Positions 1 through 13,800 of a stretch of 64,000 nt of DNA are shown here, piece by piece. The DNA comes from Paratinospora sagittata (taxonomy: Eukaryota > Streptophyta > Magnoliopsida > Ranunculales > Menispermaceae). The notes under the pieces were generated by a model. It had not been told where the DNA came from and did no database searches. It was given only the letters and a program-made list of their open reading frames with translations. The position numbers and the translations under genes were made by a program. The DNA lies in NCBI GenBank assembly GCA_035771175.1, contig CM069608.1, positions 9,690,019 to 9,754,018 on the forward strand, in the 5' to 3' direction. The first letter of the stretch is position 1. Each line of letters starts with the position of its first letter.

Positions 1-825
1 CCGACTAATATCCACACCAACAAGATCAGACCTGACGACCCCTCAAAGCTGGCCCACAGTCAGTCCATCTATCCACTCTGTGCCAATGAGAGAATTCGAA
101 GAAATCTGGTCTCCACCCCTCTGGAGTCTTGTTTCGAATCTCCGATCCCATGTAATAGACCTGCCTTTTGAACCATCAAACCAATGTCCAATTGGCCAAA
201 ATTTCTGAATCATGAGTTATGGCAGCAAGGGAATTTTCCCACTTATCAGATTCCCTCCAATTGTGCTTACAGTTCCTTATATTAATACATGATATTGGTT
301 GTGTATATATGGACTGAAACATTAATCTCATATTAGCAATTTATAAAAGAGTTGGGGTCCAAATTAACAGGTTTAATTAGTGAAGACAATATTAAATTTT
401 AGTTGGGACCTAGACATGAACAAATGCTAGCTTCTCTTTTGTACTACTCTTACTAAGAGAATTAATATTATAGATATATAATCATGCCAATTTTATACCC
501 ATATATATATGTAAATTTTTGTTTTTCCATTAGTTTGATTTGTTTGCTTTACTTAGTATACATATAAGAAACTTTTGTATCAATACAAATTAAAAATAGT
601 TTACCCATGGATCTTCAAGTACACCAACAATTATGTAGCGCTAGTGGATTAGGAATTTACGTGCTCCCTAATCCTTTTAGAGCACGACTACAAATACTCA
701 AGGATGCCGTTGGCCAACAAATGATAAAAGGTGTTTGAACTCGAAACCTTTAGGATATATAAGTGCACTTGCACCCAATCACTGAACTATCGCACCGTTG
801 ATTGCACTAGTGGATTTTAGGCCAA

Positions 826-860
<35 letters not shown>

Positions 861-1403
861 TATGCATATAAATAGTACACACTAGAATGTCATCATTAAG
901 AACTTTTTATTCCCCCATTTTGGACTAAAATTACTTGTAATCTCTTAGAAACTTGATAATCTTTTATTTATTCTTAAATAATCAGTACATATCCATCTAG
1001 TAGTTTTGGTCTTCAATTTTGTTTCATTCATTCTGGTGTGGGTTTTCATCATTTTGAATGAGTTTGATGGAAAAAGTCCAATTACTTAAAAGAGAGACAA
1101 AGGAGGCCACCCAAAAGTCCAATACATACAACTTAATTAACTTTAATTTCTTCACATATATATCACTTTGCATGCCTAGCTAGCTGCTGTATATCTATTT
1201 GCAATCTCCTACAAAACATGCAATATTTTTGGCTTTTTTGACTTTGTACTACATATCTTAAGAGTTCAAATATATACCATCTTTCCCTAAAGCAGAATAA
1301 AAACAAATTAATCTGACTTAAGCGCTGTTTACCTCTAGCTAGCTAGAAGCTTAATTAATATATATATATATATACCTCCTTGATAGCTAGAGTCCTCTCT
1401 TTC
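1..1403. other. AT-rich intergenic region
   Basis: I see no convincing coding exon here. A (TA)n microsatellite runs from about 828 to 857. Around 720-810 a stretch ends in sequence resembling the 3' half of a tRNA gene read on the minus strand (TTGAACTCGAAACC with a nearby CACTGAACTATCGCACC). This pattern is common in plant tRNA-derived repeats, but there is no cloverleaf, so I do not call a tRNA. The last 300 bases are presumably the promoter and 5' UTR of the peptide gene that starts at 1404. Confidence 0.5.
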
Positions 1404-2023
1404 ATGTCAATGATCATGTCTTCCTTTCTGATCATCATCCTCTTGTATTTTTCTCTGCATGCAACCCATCTTGTTTTTCTTGCAAAGAAGCCTGATGCGC
1501 ATGCTTATCATCAGATTCCAAGCAAGGTTTGAAAAGCATATATATTAATTACTGTATATAAGTTCATATATATACCACAATAATTTTATCAAGTTACTAG
1601 ACAAATTTCAGTAGAAAGATTCCTCATGCTTGAATATCTGTATGTACTGTGTTGCAGGATGTAGATGATGAATTGATAAACCACAGAGAGTTCTCCATCG
1701 AATCGGAGGCGAAAGCTTCATTGTCGAAGGAACTACGACCTGAACGAGGATGATCAGGTAGAGATGGAGGTCATCAAGATGCAGTTGATGAGAGCAGTAG
1801 ACAATATCAGAAGCCAGACTCTGGGGCTAATCTTCCAAGTAGAAGTATTACTACTACTGAAGAATCAAAAGGATCGATTTCGGGTGAGGTTCGATCGGAT
1901 CCCGTAGTTTCAGTTTCGTCGAAAGCCAATATTAATAATGATCATAAAAGGAATTGGGAGCATCGTCCTGGGTTTAACATAGACTATCTCCCACCTAGAA
2001 CACACCCTCCTTCTCACAACTGA
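1404..2023 (+). CDS. RGF/GLV/CLEL-family peptide hormone precursor, carrying an in-frame TGA
   Basis: Two-exon model: 1404-1526 and 1658-2023, joined in phase 0 across a GT-AG intron (1527-1657). Exon 1 encodes an N-terminal signal peptide (MSMIMSSFLIIILLYFSLHA). The C-terminus ends DYLPPRTHPPSHN followed at once by the stop at 2021. This fits the ROOT MERISTEM GROWTH FACTOR / GOLVEN / CLE-like hormone pattern: 13 residues starting Asp-Tyr (the sulfated Tyr), with His-Pro-Pro-x-His-Asn at the end. Known family members are secreted, processed, and sensed by leucine-rich-repeat receptor kinases to control root meristem and gravitropism. Total length would be 162 codons, with an acidic/polar variable region between, as usual for such precursors. 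The oddity is a TGA at 1751-1753 (codon 73), in frame with everything before and after it. The 89 codons downstream stay open up to the hormone domain. It looks like a CGA-to-TGA change. The gene may be a recent pseudogene, or the base may be a sequencing error. Family assignment is firm; functionality is not. Confidence 0.75.
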
Positions 2024-3576
2024 AACTATATCTCTTCCTTCCTCTCTTTAACTTTCCTCTCTAATTATAATATCTACTATTAATTAACAAAAACCCTCAA
2101 AGCAATGAAACTTAAATATTGTAATGGCATTTTCAGATATATATAGTGATGAGATCATGATGGGATTTTGGCTAACCCATGATGTGCTTTTGAGACACCC
2201 AACTGAAATTAATTAATACAACTGAATTGCAGTGCTTGTTTTTGCAATTGATTTATTTTTCATCAGGTATATTTATACTGGGCTGAGATCTAGAAATTAG
2301 AGACTAATTTATTAGTTTATTAAATATGCATCTGAGATGATGAACAAGATTCATGATGGCTGATTTCTGCAAAACTAATTACATGAATTAATGCATGTGT
2401 GGTGGATGCATTAGATTTTTCCTCCAGCTGCTTTTTCCTGGCAAATTATAAAAGGTAACATTCAATACTTGTTAAACAGAATAATATTAAATGGAAGATA
2501 TATACATGTGTTTAATTAGTACTGGTGTTATTCTAGACTTATTTTCCAAATTCTTGCTGGGTCTTTGATCTTGATGTTAGTTGTTCCTCTTAATTAAGTG
2601 AAATTAGATGGTTCCTTAGTTTCAGAATTTAAGATGGTGGTGTTTTTGGTAAAACAAGGTCCTACTTTTGAAGAAGAGGAGGAAGAAGATAAAACCAACA
2701 GAAGAAGATAGGAAGAAGATAAATACAGGAGAGAAGTTATAGCTTAATTATATCCCATATAATTTCTAGCTTTTTAAAAGAAAAGTTGCTTAAGAGGATG
2801 ATTGGACTTAAGCTTCTCTAATTGCTAATTTTTATTATCCATTTTACATATTAACTCATGATAAATTCATGCTTTTCTTCATATTAATTTTGAACTCACT
2901 ACTGCCTTTTGCTACTTAGAGATGGAGAAAAACCAATTTCCAAATGGATTTATAGGAATAAAAAACATATTTTCATTTTTAAATGCATGAACTCCAAACT
3001 TTATTTAGTCTAATTCTTCAATTACTTCTATTCCAGCTCGGTCTGACCTTTATTAGAGAAGCTAATAAGGGTAATAACTAATAACTATGATGATTTTTGT
3101 TTTCAACATTCTAAAAACTATTATTATTAATTGTATCTTCAATTATTTAGAGTGATGTTTTCTAATATACCCAAAATAGAATCCATTAATTACATAAATG
3201 CTCTTCAAGTTTATTATTATGATATAGATTTGGAGATATTAATTTCTAATAACTTTAAAATGAGTAATTGGATAGTCTCATTTCTCACCTTACTAATATC
3301 ATTTTTCGAGATGTAAATTATGAAGGAAGGACATACTTTGCATTGAGAAGATATGTTAATTATCTTCTTATATATATATATATATGAAGTAGGTCTTTTT
3401 TTTTTTCCTTCATAGCGTCTTAAAAAACCTAGTTGCTAATATAATTGGTGTGTTTACGAATAATAAATGAAATTTTATGAATGATAGATAATAATTAGAG
3501 ATATAAACACAATCATTCATTCAAATAATGAATATATATTGTATTAAATAATTAAAAGAGATAAGAATACATACAT

Positions 3577-3669
<93 letters not shown>

Positions 3670-4848
3670 CTACAATCTTATTGTTCAAAAACATCACATG
3701 AAAAGGGGTTTAATTAATAAATTGTGAGCATAGGGATAAAACCTTAAGCATAAGTACAAAACTCATTTGAGCGATTATGGATATGCAAGTATCTTCAAAA
3801 ACCCTAGTGTAGCTAACTTAAAGTTAGCTTATATTACCTTTCTTTTTTATTATGAAGTTATATTAATTTGTTGACAAATGTTGATTTTTTTTTTTTTTTT
3901 GTATAAATTCACATTTATTATTGGTAAAATACACCGATCTATTTATTTATTTTGGTCTACCACTGAGTGACACCGAAGTAGTGCCCTCCTCTTTGAAGGC
4001 ACACAAAGTGGTAAAATACACCGATCTATTCTAGCTTTGACAACTAGCATTTGAAAATAAATGGAAAGGAAAAAAATAATGAGAGCGAATTCTCATTTAA
4101 AAAAGAAAGAAAGAAAGAAATTTTAGTAAAATTTACCTTTTCCTAGATATATGCACTATATGCATCGTACTTCATTTACCCGTTAACTTCATTTACTATA
4201 ATAACTCTGCTGACTTACATGGCATGCGTACATGATCCAAACACAGCTAAATTTATCAAAAACAATTACATTCTATAAGGTCTCTAGCAGACCTTGCCAT
4301 GCTACACAGGAACGAAGTGAGAAACATGTAGTTAAAAAGGTTGAGAATATTCAATATTCTATGGATCTCAGGTCCCAATGCATACAAAATGGTGGCTTCT
4401 TGACATTTGAGAAGTCAAGTTCTCATACTGTACTTTTCACCAATTCTTGTGCTTAATGACTACTTTTTTTATTTTTAATCACCAGCTCCAAACTATATTC
4501 TTTAACAATGATTTCCATTCACAGTTTTCCAATCAAATGGGGTTATAAACAGTTTATAACCAGAGACAATGGTTTCATGCATTTCAAAACTGTCTCCCAC
4601 ACATTGCAAAGAAACAAATATCTTAACAGCATTTCAACATCCCAAAACCAAAAATTAATATAAATGGAGAACTACAATGACCTGTTCTAAGAGAAACAGA
4701 CATCCGCATCCGAGATCTAACAGACTCTAGAAGCAAGTAAAATTGCGATTTCCGGAGCAATCAGATGGAAAATATTTCACGATATCCTATGTTTTTACCA
4801 GACAGTTTCTTAGGTTTTGAGAATTTTGACGAGAGGTGTTTAAAATAA
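2024..4848. repeat. Intergenic spacer with simple repeats
   Basis: No gene is recognised. A purine-rich GAA/GGA stretch lies at about 2665-2720. A short (ATAC)n run at about 3568-3584 leads straight into an uninterrupted (TA)n tract of about 80 bases ending at 3664. A T-run sits at about 3886-3901. Short open frames at 3131-3316 and 4232-4456 have no recognisable protein character and are treated as chance. Confidence 0.5.
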
Positions 4849-7800
4849 TCAATTGCTGCTACAACTAACAATGAAAGGTTTGACAAAATTGATAAATTGA
4901 GAGGTTCTGATACCAAGCTTTAGATCAGTTTCTCCGCCTCCCAACCAAAAGAAATCTGGGTTAAGCTTTGCGATCACTTCATCCAAGATCACCTGATCCA
5001 TAAATTGCAGTCAGTAATCATATTCAGATGTCTGCAGCTTAAAAGCTGACAAAGTTTCTTCTACATGCCAATCATAAAAAGTATTCTAGAGAGTTGAAGG
5101 AGTTGACAGAAAGTCCAAACAGAATAAGAAAGAAAACTTCAGATTTTCATGTCATGTACCCTTTCTTACAACAGAATTAGTAACCCTTGAATTTAATAAG
5201 TTTTTGTTACATTAAATGATTCCCACTTTAGGCCATGGTATCATTTAGAATTTGAAATAAAAATTCTGTAAATGCAACTGTTCTTTGACTTCAAAATTTC
5301 TTTACAATCAAAAGAAATCTGTCTTGGCCTAACATGAGAACTAATTTTTTATTTCAAAGACAGCAAGCTGCATGATGATTACAATTCTCTGCTTGTTCAC
5401 ACTGTATATCAGAAATTCTTTTAAAGGGCAAATTAAGAATGTTCAAGTGTTTAAACAGCCACCACCTATTAAGAGATATTAATGCTAATAAAAATTTCTA
5501 GGTCAACCTATTTTCATATGATGTAGCACACACAATAATGACACGCTTCAAGAAAAGGATAATTTAGCACGTAATTCTGAAACCAGGAATGAAGGCACTG
5601 TTCGGTTTGTGATTCATACAGTTTTTTGTACATGGCAACTAGAAAAGACAGGAAAACTGTTTGGTTGGTTCCGAAAAAAGTTTTTCAAGCCTTTACTCAG
5701 AAAATAGGATGTTCTCTAAAAATATTAAAATGTTGTTGCACTATCTGCAGTTTTCTAAAAATATGTCATTTTTTGAATCATGAACCAAACATAGCCGCCC
5801 AACTTTGTAGCACTATTTTCAGTACAGATTTCTTATGTATTTCCTTGAGCATCTAACTAAAATTAGTGCCGGTGTTACATTGGCATAAAATTTAGTCAAT
5901 AGGAACAAAAAATGGTTTAGATTATAAGGGCATGATTTACTGCTATTCCAAATTTTCATAATGAATTGTAAACTATATGTGGCAATACTTCCCATGTAGT
6001 TGGGAAAAGATTTAGTTGTGGCAATACTAAATTTCATATGTATTACAGATAAACAATCTTCTACTAAGGGTAGTCCAAATGTCAGACTGAAGGGATCTCA
6101 GAGTTCAGGTTTTAGCTATCTTTAATGTCATAGTAGTGTGAGTCTAACAAATGGATGGCCTACGTCTTCTTCTGACACGGGATTTGCACAAATATTTGTG
6201 ACATAAAATGATTATAAGATTTCTTTATAAAGAGAAATTCCATGTGTACATGCAAACAACTGGCCCTCTAGAGAGAAATGACAAGAGTCAGCATTCTTCC
6301 CAAGGAAATGAAAAACACTGGGGCCTGAATGTCTGTGCCAACACCAAACATAGGCCACATTGTCTGGAATGCATGTGGCAACCACATGTGCAGGCATGAG
6401 AGCTCTTGTAAATTTCAAGATCAGGAATATCGAGAAAAGCTAGCATTTTTTTGAAAGGAAAGATCATAAGAAAGTAAGCAAACAACGATTTCAGTTAAAT
6501 GGTGTCAAATTAAAATTGATCATTTTTATCCTTTTTCTTCATCATTTTTTACTAAAACTCCAAAATCAAATTAGTCTGTATTTTGGTGGTCATCTAACGG
6601 GTTAGGAGAGCATAATGAAAGATCCTGGAATGCCAAACAACAAATAATCAGACAAAAGGAAAGCTCAATTACTGGAACGTCCGTTCTCATGCCAATACAT
6701 GTCACTCCATTGTGCTCATATCCAGTCAAATTCATTGATTCCTCCTCTGGTGCAAGCCTCACTATAGCAACAACCACAACTTCAATTAAATAATTTACAT
6801 CCTAATGAAAGATATCGAGAAATTTCCATAAAAATCATCAATGAAAACAAAAAATCAATATTTCAGCTAAAGTTTGATCAACTGAGAGGAAAGTTTAAAC
6901 AAAAAAAGAAAACTATCCCAGACAAATAACATTGGATCAAAAAATTTGATTACTTCAAATTCCAAAATATTCATGGGTCAAGCATGGTTAAGAGCATTAT
7001 AATTAAATGGAGAAATGCTAAAAGAAAATGTTACAGGTTACCGCAAGCATACTTGACAAAGCAACTCATCCATAAACATTTTAGACATAGATCAATGAAA
7101 TTATTAGTACAAACTACAATTCAGCCTCTATTATTGTTATTATATTATTTAGTGCTTACAGAGAGCTTTGCATCTGGACACAACGCCTTTATGCACTATA
7201 TTTATATCTAATTCATGCCTGTACATTCTTTTGTCTACCAATTCAGTAGGATGCAGACATCTGAGTAGCATTGGTGTTTACAATCATGCCAATGTCCAAT
7301 ACAAACATAAAATGTCTTTGTCTAATTTAGACAAACCACAACCATTTTCTCCTCATAATTAACACTGGATACACAATGAAATATATTTGTGAAAAGAACC
7401 AGATTCTGATATAACATATGCTAAGTGGCAAATCAAAGATAGTAGGAGTTTGACACCCGGGCCCAATGTCATTGCTTCACAGATTCGATCAATCTATCAA
7501 GCTATTCATTGATAAGTATTTCAATTTTGCATAATGATGCAGGCACTTAAAGTAAGCAGAAAAGGGAGTAATTATAACATTGAGGACTTATTGACTAGAT
7601 TAAAACCTCAGACTAACACCTAAATGCTTAACTGCTGAAACAATTGTTTCTACAGCTATTGAATTGGATAAATATATGGCAACAAAAAGCATGTGACAAA
7701 TATGAGGGCTAGAAGAGCCAAATATCAGATATTGGAGGCTGTCAAATGAAAATGAAAACTAGTTCCAGGCATACATGGAACCAAGAGCTCATCAGAGAAG

Positions 7801-10800
7801 GTAAACCTAAATGCATCTCTCACTGCTTAGATTACCTTCACGTCTGATAAATATTTCACCTTCATATATTGACCATCTAGAATACCAATCAGAGCCACAA
7901 CAACCAATATGAGGCTCAACTTGCATCATCATTAGTACCTGTCCAGTTAAAAACACCACGGATGTTCTTGGAATTATTTGCAAACTTTGATCTGGTAACT
8001 AATCATTGTTAACTTTTTTTTGACAGGACAGTCATTGCTAAGTTAGCTACGCCCCTTGACTCTTGCATGGTTGCACTGCATTCAATTTCAATTATCATGA
8101 TATAATCAGTGACCTCAACGGTGTTCAGGCTTGCCAGTTCCAGCATTTTTTTGAAAATAAAAAGGGTGTTGCAACTTGCAACTATCTATCAATGTCGCAA
8201 CAATGAATTGTTTTGGTAACTGGTTGTGGATAGAACAAAACCAATAATAACAAGAATGATAAAAATCTATATCTGAACCATTTGAAGTCAGCAAGATAAA
8301 TCGTGTTTCATCATTTCACTTTTGAGTACCATATTTTTGTTAAATCACATGAATCTTATTTCATCATTTCACATTATTTACTCAATTAACAATTTTGACT
8401 TTTACCATCTTGCTCCATCTCAAATGTACCCCCATAGCTTTGTTGTACATGCCTAAAGCATATCACCAAACTTCACCTCATCTCAGCAACATTTAGAGAA
8501 ACACCTATTCTTCAACAAGTAGATTCTTTTTTTTTTTTTTTGTTAAATTTTATCTTTAATAATACTTCTTCTCATCCATCCAGTACACTTGAGGCATTGC
8601 CCAGTTCTTTCCCCCTTAAATCATCAACTGGCCAATTCTAGAGACAGGCAGTGAAGACTTTTCGTTATAGTTTTAAGGTCTTTGCAAATTTCAATAATTT
8701 GTGAAAACATTTTAAAGCTATATAAAAAATGAGAGCTCACCTTTTTTCTTTCATCTTCTGTTCTCATTCATACAGTCATACATAAACCAAAAATCATGAA
8801 AAATGTATTTATCTTAAAATTACACATTCCTTAAGAAGAAAAATAAAATAAAGATTACAACCAAACCTAGCATATAATGAGATATCTTTAAGTTGGTATC
8901 ATTATTCTTTTAGGGTGTGTTTAATAGGTGAGAAAATTGCCATTTTCTTGAGAAAATTTTGTCTCAAGCCCCATTTTCTCACCCAAAATTCTCACCTCTA
9001 TAGGTGAGAAAATTAACAGTCTCATGAGAAAATTTCTAATACAATTGACTCTGTCCATGCTCGTATTCATTTAAAATTAATTTTTCCCTTCTATTTGCAT
9101 CAAATGAGTGTGCAAAATTTTTTTCTCAAGTACAATCAAACAACTGTGAGAAAATTATTTCTAGAAGATTTGCTTAAAAAATTATTTCCCAAAAAAATAA
9201 TATTTTTCTTAAGAAAATTTTCTCAGCTATAAAACATGCCCTTAGATTTTAGTTATAATTGTCTAAGATTCAAATACTACTATATGAAGCCATGATTTGC
9301 TTTCCATGCTCAGATTGAGAAAGGGAGTGGGACATTCAAAAAATGCCACTTGTGGGGAACATTAGAAGCTAGAATGTTTTTGTCGTTGGACGTTGAGCTC
9401 CTTGATTTGATCAGGCAGTTGACTCTAAGCCTTAATCATTGAGGAGGCCAGAAATTTGATTTTTTTTTTCTCTCTTTTTTTACCAACAGCGTCATCTTGT
9501 GAAAAAGAAAAGCAATTTAGTCCCTAGATCACTATAGAAACTACCTAACCTAAAAGTTATAGCTAATAAGTAGAGTCCAACAATGCATATCAAGTCATCA
9601 CTAAAACTTCCCCTCAAGTGTAGCCTCATCCTACATGTGAAGAACCAAAAGAGAGAGAGAGAGAGGAACAAACAAATAACAAGCATTCTAATTGAGAATA
9701 TCCAAATTTAACAAAGAGACTTGAATCCAAGACTTCTCACAACCCTCAACATTGATACCATGTTAGTAACCACCCAACTTAAAAGTTATAGCTAATAGGC
9801 AGAGACCTTGTGTATTAAGCTATTACTAACAATCTCAATCACTAAATTCAGGATTATTTTCAAAAGTTTTTTTCTGCCATTGATTTAAAATTTTCATAAT
9901 GTTTTCTTATCTCAGAAGAGCTTCCCTTAATTGGTGCTAAGGGAATCCTTGTTCAGCTTACTTTGAATGACTTCCAATATGGTCCTTAACAACCTATAGA
10001 TCCTCATCAATCTTGCTTTGATTGTTATTCCCAATCTTATGCACACTGTTCACATGTTTAAGCTTTAGGGAGAATATGTATAGAGGAGAGCCATGAATCT
10101 CGGCATCTGACCTCTTTTGACAATATCGAGAAATCCATCCTTCTCAGTCCAAAAGTCAAAAAACAACTAGTCTTAGGACCAAGTCACCAAAGTTGTCTCT
10201 TCAGATGTATACTCAGTGGGCTATGCTCTGAGCAACCTAGAGGATCAATCTTGATTTCACTTGAACCTTGACTATGGAACTAGTCATGATTGACTAAAAC
10301 TCTATCCAACAGTATTGAGCTCAAGTCTCCGTATAAGTTCAACAAGACTGGTAACTGATTGAATCCAAGCAACAGTTAACTGTTGATAACCACTGTTGAT
10401 GGGAGGTTTTGATCACATTGAAATTGGTAGAATGAGCCAAGGGTCTTGTACAGAAGCTCAAAACAGTCATTGATTCAGTCCTTAAACACTAGAGTAGCCC
10501 ATTCCCTTTAATAGAACAAGCACCAACCACCCTGTAACGGAACTGGAGCTTGGAGAACATATGTTGGTACCACAAAGGAGAATTAAGGTATAGACAGTTC
10601 GTATCTGGCTGTTGCCAAAGAGCAATCACCAAGAACTACAGAATTTCAGACATGCTGTACCTTGTAAGACAATTCCTAGGCATCCACATAAACCTTTCGT
10701 AGCAACCATGTTCCTCATTTTATATTGTTTAACATTCAAACATGCTTTAAGACTCTTCTTTTGCAGCTATAATTTTAAATTATGGAAATAAGGGTGCACA

Positions 10801-13800
10801 ATTAGCAGAGAACAAAACTTTAAAAGCTTCCGACTGAGAATAATTGATCCTCCTTACCTGCAGTAGTATTAGTAAGGTGCCAAATGCCTGAGTCTTAAAG
10901 AGTCACTCATCCAAATATGTACAACACAGAAAGAAAATAGTTGGAATTCTGTACTCATCATACCACAAGCAAGAATATCATCCAACAACAACCAAAGCAT
11001 GAATGGCACATATTTTCAAACTTGCATAGTAAAATTACAGCTTGAGTTGAATCTATATATAGTTTTATTAATGGTTAGGCATCAATCTGGCAGATTGAAA
11101 TACAAATTTATCCAGTTTGGTTTGATATAAAACCATACTTACAATTGAATTTCTTTTTCGGTATCTTGCCATTATTAAGGGAGTAAAGAAAGTTCTTCAC
11201 AGTTTCAGCATTAAATCGAGCAGTGTACTGCAATAGAAGATAAAGATAACTCATATAGATAAGACAGTTGCAGTAGCAGGTAAGACATAAATATGAATCA
11301 ATGCTACAAGCCTACAAATAGAGTACCTGAACAACAACAACGTAATATTTTGAATTGTTGCGATCACTACAATCAGTTACACTAGCATGGGCTTGGGTAT
11401 TAACCTGAGCAGGGGAAAAAAAGAAAAGATGCATAGCTTTAATGAATGAAACCAAGAACAAGTCGGGGACCAAAACATAAAAAAAAAAAAAGAAACCAAG
11501 AAAAAGTCAGGTCCAAGATAGATGAAAGATTAGTTATGGTAGATATCATTTTACAAGAGAATGAAGAATATTTTTTGCTTCCAAAATCTTTGTAAAGAAT
11601 CTTGTTTTTATTGTTTTATTGAATTATATTCAATGCAAATACAGAACAGCCTTATATAGACAAGTTACACAAGACAGCATAAGGAAACTATATCTACAGC
11701 TATACAGAATATATTTAGTAGCAAATTTTAAGGAAGCTAACTATACAGAAAATATCTACTAGCAGATTTTAAGAAACATATTTCACAGAAAAATAATTTA
11801 CAGCTAGCATCTAGGATCTACAGCTCCTAGAATCTCGTTTGTACCCATAGACTTCGAGATTTCCAACACTTTATTCCAGAAAAACATCAACAGAAAATTT
11901 CCATTATTAAAAATACTCAAAAGATCAAAACAGGTTGAAGATTGCAAAAGAAAATGCTTACTCTTCTTATTGGTTTGTTATCATGGTCGTTGTTTCTAGA
12001 TTGAGCATTTCAGTTTAACCATGTCATTTTTACAATGATTCATCAAGTTCAACAACTTTCAGAACTACAATGCAATTTATAACTGTATAAATTTTTATAT
12101 AAACAAACTTTTAAAGGACACCATAACCAAGCTATATATTTTAATAATCAGTACCTAGTAGCCACCAACTCCTCCTTTGATCACCATGATCTAATTCATC
12201 TACCCAAAACAGCCCCAATAGTGTTCTTCTTCTCAAGATCTTTTCCCTTTCTAGATTAATTGCATGGGATTGGTCGAATTCGAACCCCTGCTCCGAATCG
12301 TGGAGTGAAACTACAGTATTGCCATGAGAACCCACAATTTTCTCCCTGTCTTAGACAACGGCCGACTCCTGAAGTTGTAGCTGCGACAACGTCAAGTGTA
12401 AAACAACTTTCAACAATTGATTCACGATTTTGGCATTATTGATGATCAATTCTTCAAGTCGATCAACCCAAGAATTGATTGTAAGTCTTCCTCTTCTCTT
12501 TAATGCCATTGACGAAAAAGAGTAAGATCGAACTTGTCTCTGATACCAATTTGATATAGATTCGTCACGGAAGCAAGAACGAAAATACTCAAAAAATAAC
12601 CAAATATATATTCTATTGAATAAAATATTTAAAGAGAAAAAAAAAACCTACATCCATTAAATTTCGTAATTGGAGCTCCTTATATAGATAACTCCCCTAA
12701 AACATCTTAAAAACTAACTAAAACACCTAAAAATAAATTTGCTAACATATCTATAACATAAAAGCAACTTCCTAATCCTATTAGAACTTTATTTAGACAC
12801 TTCTAAACACTTTTTAATACACTTAAATAATAAAAACGAATTTTAAAAACTATCTAGAACTACCACTAAAAAATTAAATATATCAAAATAAAAACCTCTC
12901 TAAAAAAGAAACTAAAATAAAAAACATGCAAAAATATATTATACATCACATAATTGGTTCAAATGGTTTGCATGGGTGGAATATTGTTATAATATCAGCT
13001 GGCATTCTCCTATCTCCACAACCCCATTTGAGGTTCTTTATGGTTGGCCTCACACCACTCTTTTATCTAATGTCCATGGTACTACCACAGTAGAACTATA
13101 GAAGAGGTGAGTAAGGAATCACTACAACAGGATATCATCTTGAAAGAGTTAAAAGAAAAAAATTACAAGAAGCCCAAGCTCGTATGAAGCAGATTTACGA
13201 TGTGAAACACAAAGCAGATTTACGATGTGAAACACAAATAACGAGAGTTCTCAATAGGTGATTTGGTGTATTTGAAACTACAACCCTATTGACAGCTATC
13301 AGTAACAATGCAAAAGAATTCAAAGCATTCTCCATGATGTTATGGGCCTTAGAAAATTTTGGAATGCATTGGAGCTATATCTTACAAACTAGAATTGCCA
13401 AGTGATGCTCGACTTCATCCAGTATTCCATGTCTCTCTCCTCAAACAAAAAGTTTGAAACCAAGTCGCATTCCAATCTCAATTACCTTCACTTAGCTTAG
13501 ACAATGAGCGCTTGCTACCACAACCACAAGCTATTCTGGATCATCGAGTGCGAAAGGGTAAGTTGGAGACATTAATTCATTGGCAAGGATATTCTCCAGC
13601 TGATGCCACATGGGAACTTGTTGATTTCATTCAAAATCAATTTTCAGATTTTTACCCATGAGGACAAGGGTAGTACATGTCTAGTTAGTTGAACAATTCC
13701 TGCACATATATTTTATGTGTATGGGTTTGCTTTGAATAAGTCTCTGCACATGCTGTGTTGATTGCAAATTTAACTAAATTTGAGTTAGTAAATCCTTGAT

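Noticed and set aside
720..815. tRNA gene on the minus strand
   Set aside because: Only a 3'-half-like TTCGA/CACTGAACTAT stretch; no acceptor or anticodon stem can be drawn.
4232..4456. 74-codon plus-strand frame
   Set aside because: No recognised motif and no promoter-like or splice context.
5626..7362. Small open frames inside the YbaK-gene introns
   Set aside because: Except for the true exon at 6673-6761 they lack family similarity and flanking splice sites.
9920..10640. Possible transposon or captured gene in the third YbaK-gene intron
   Set aside because: Composition differs slightly from the flanks but no ends, coding motif or repeat pair could be found.
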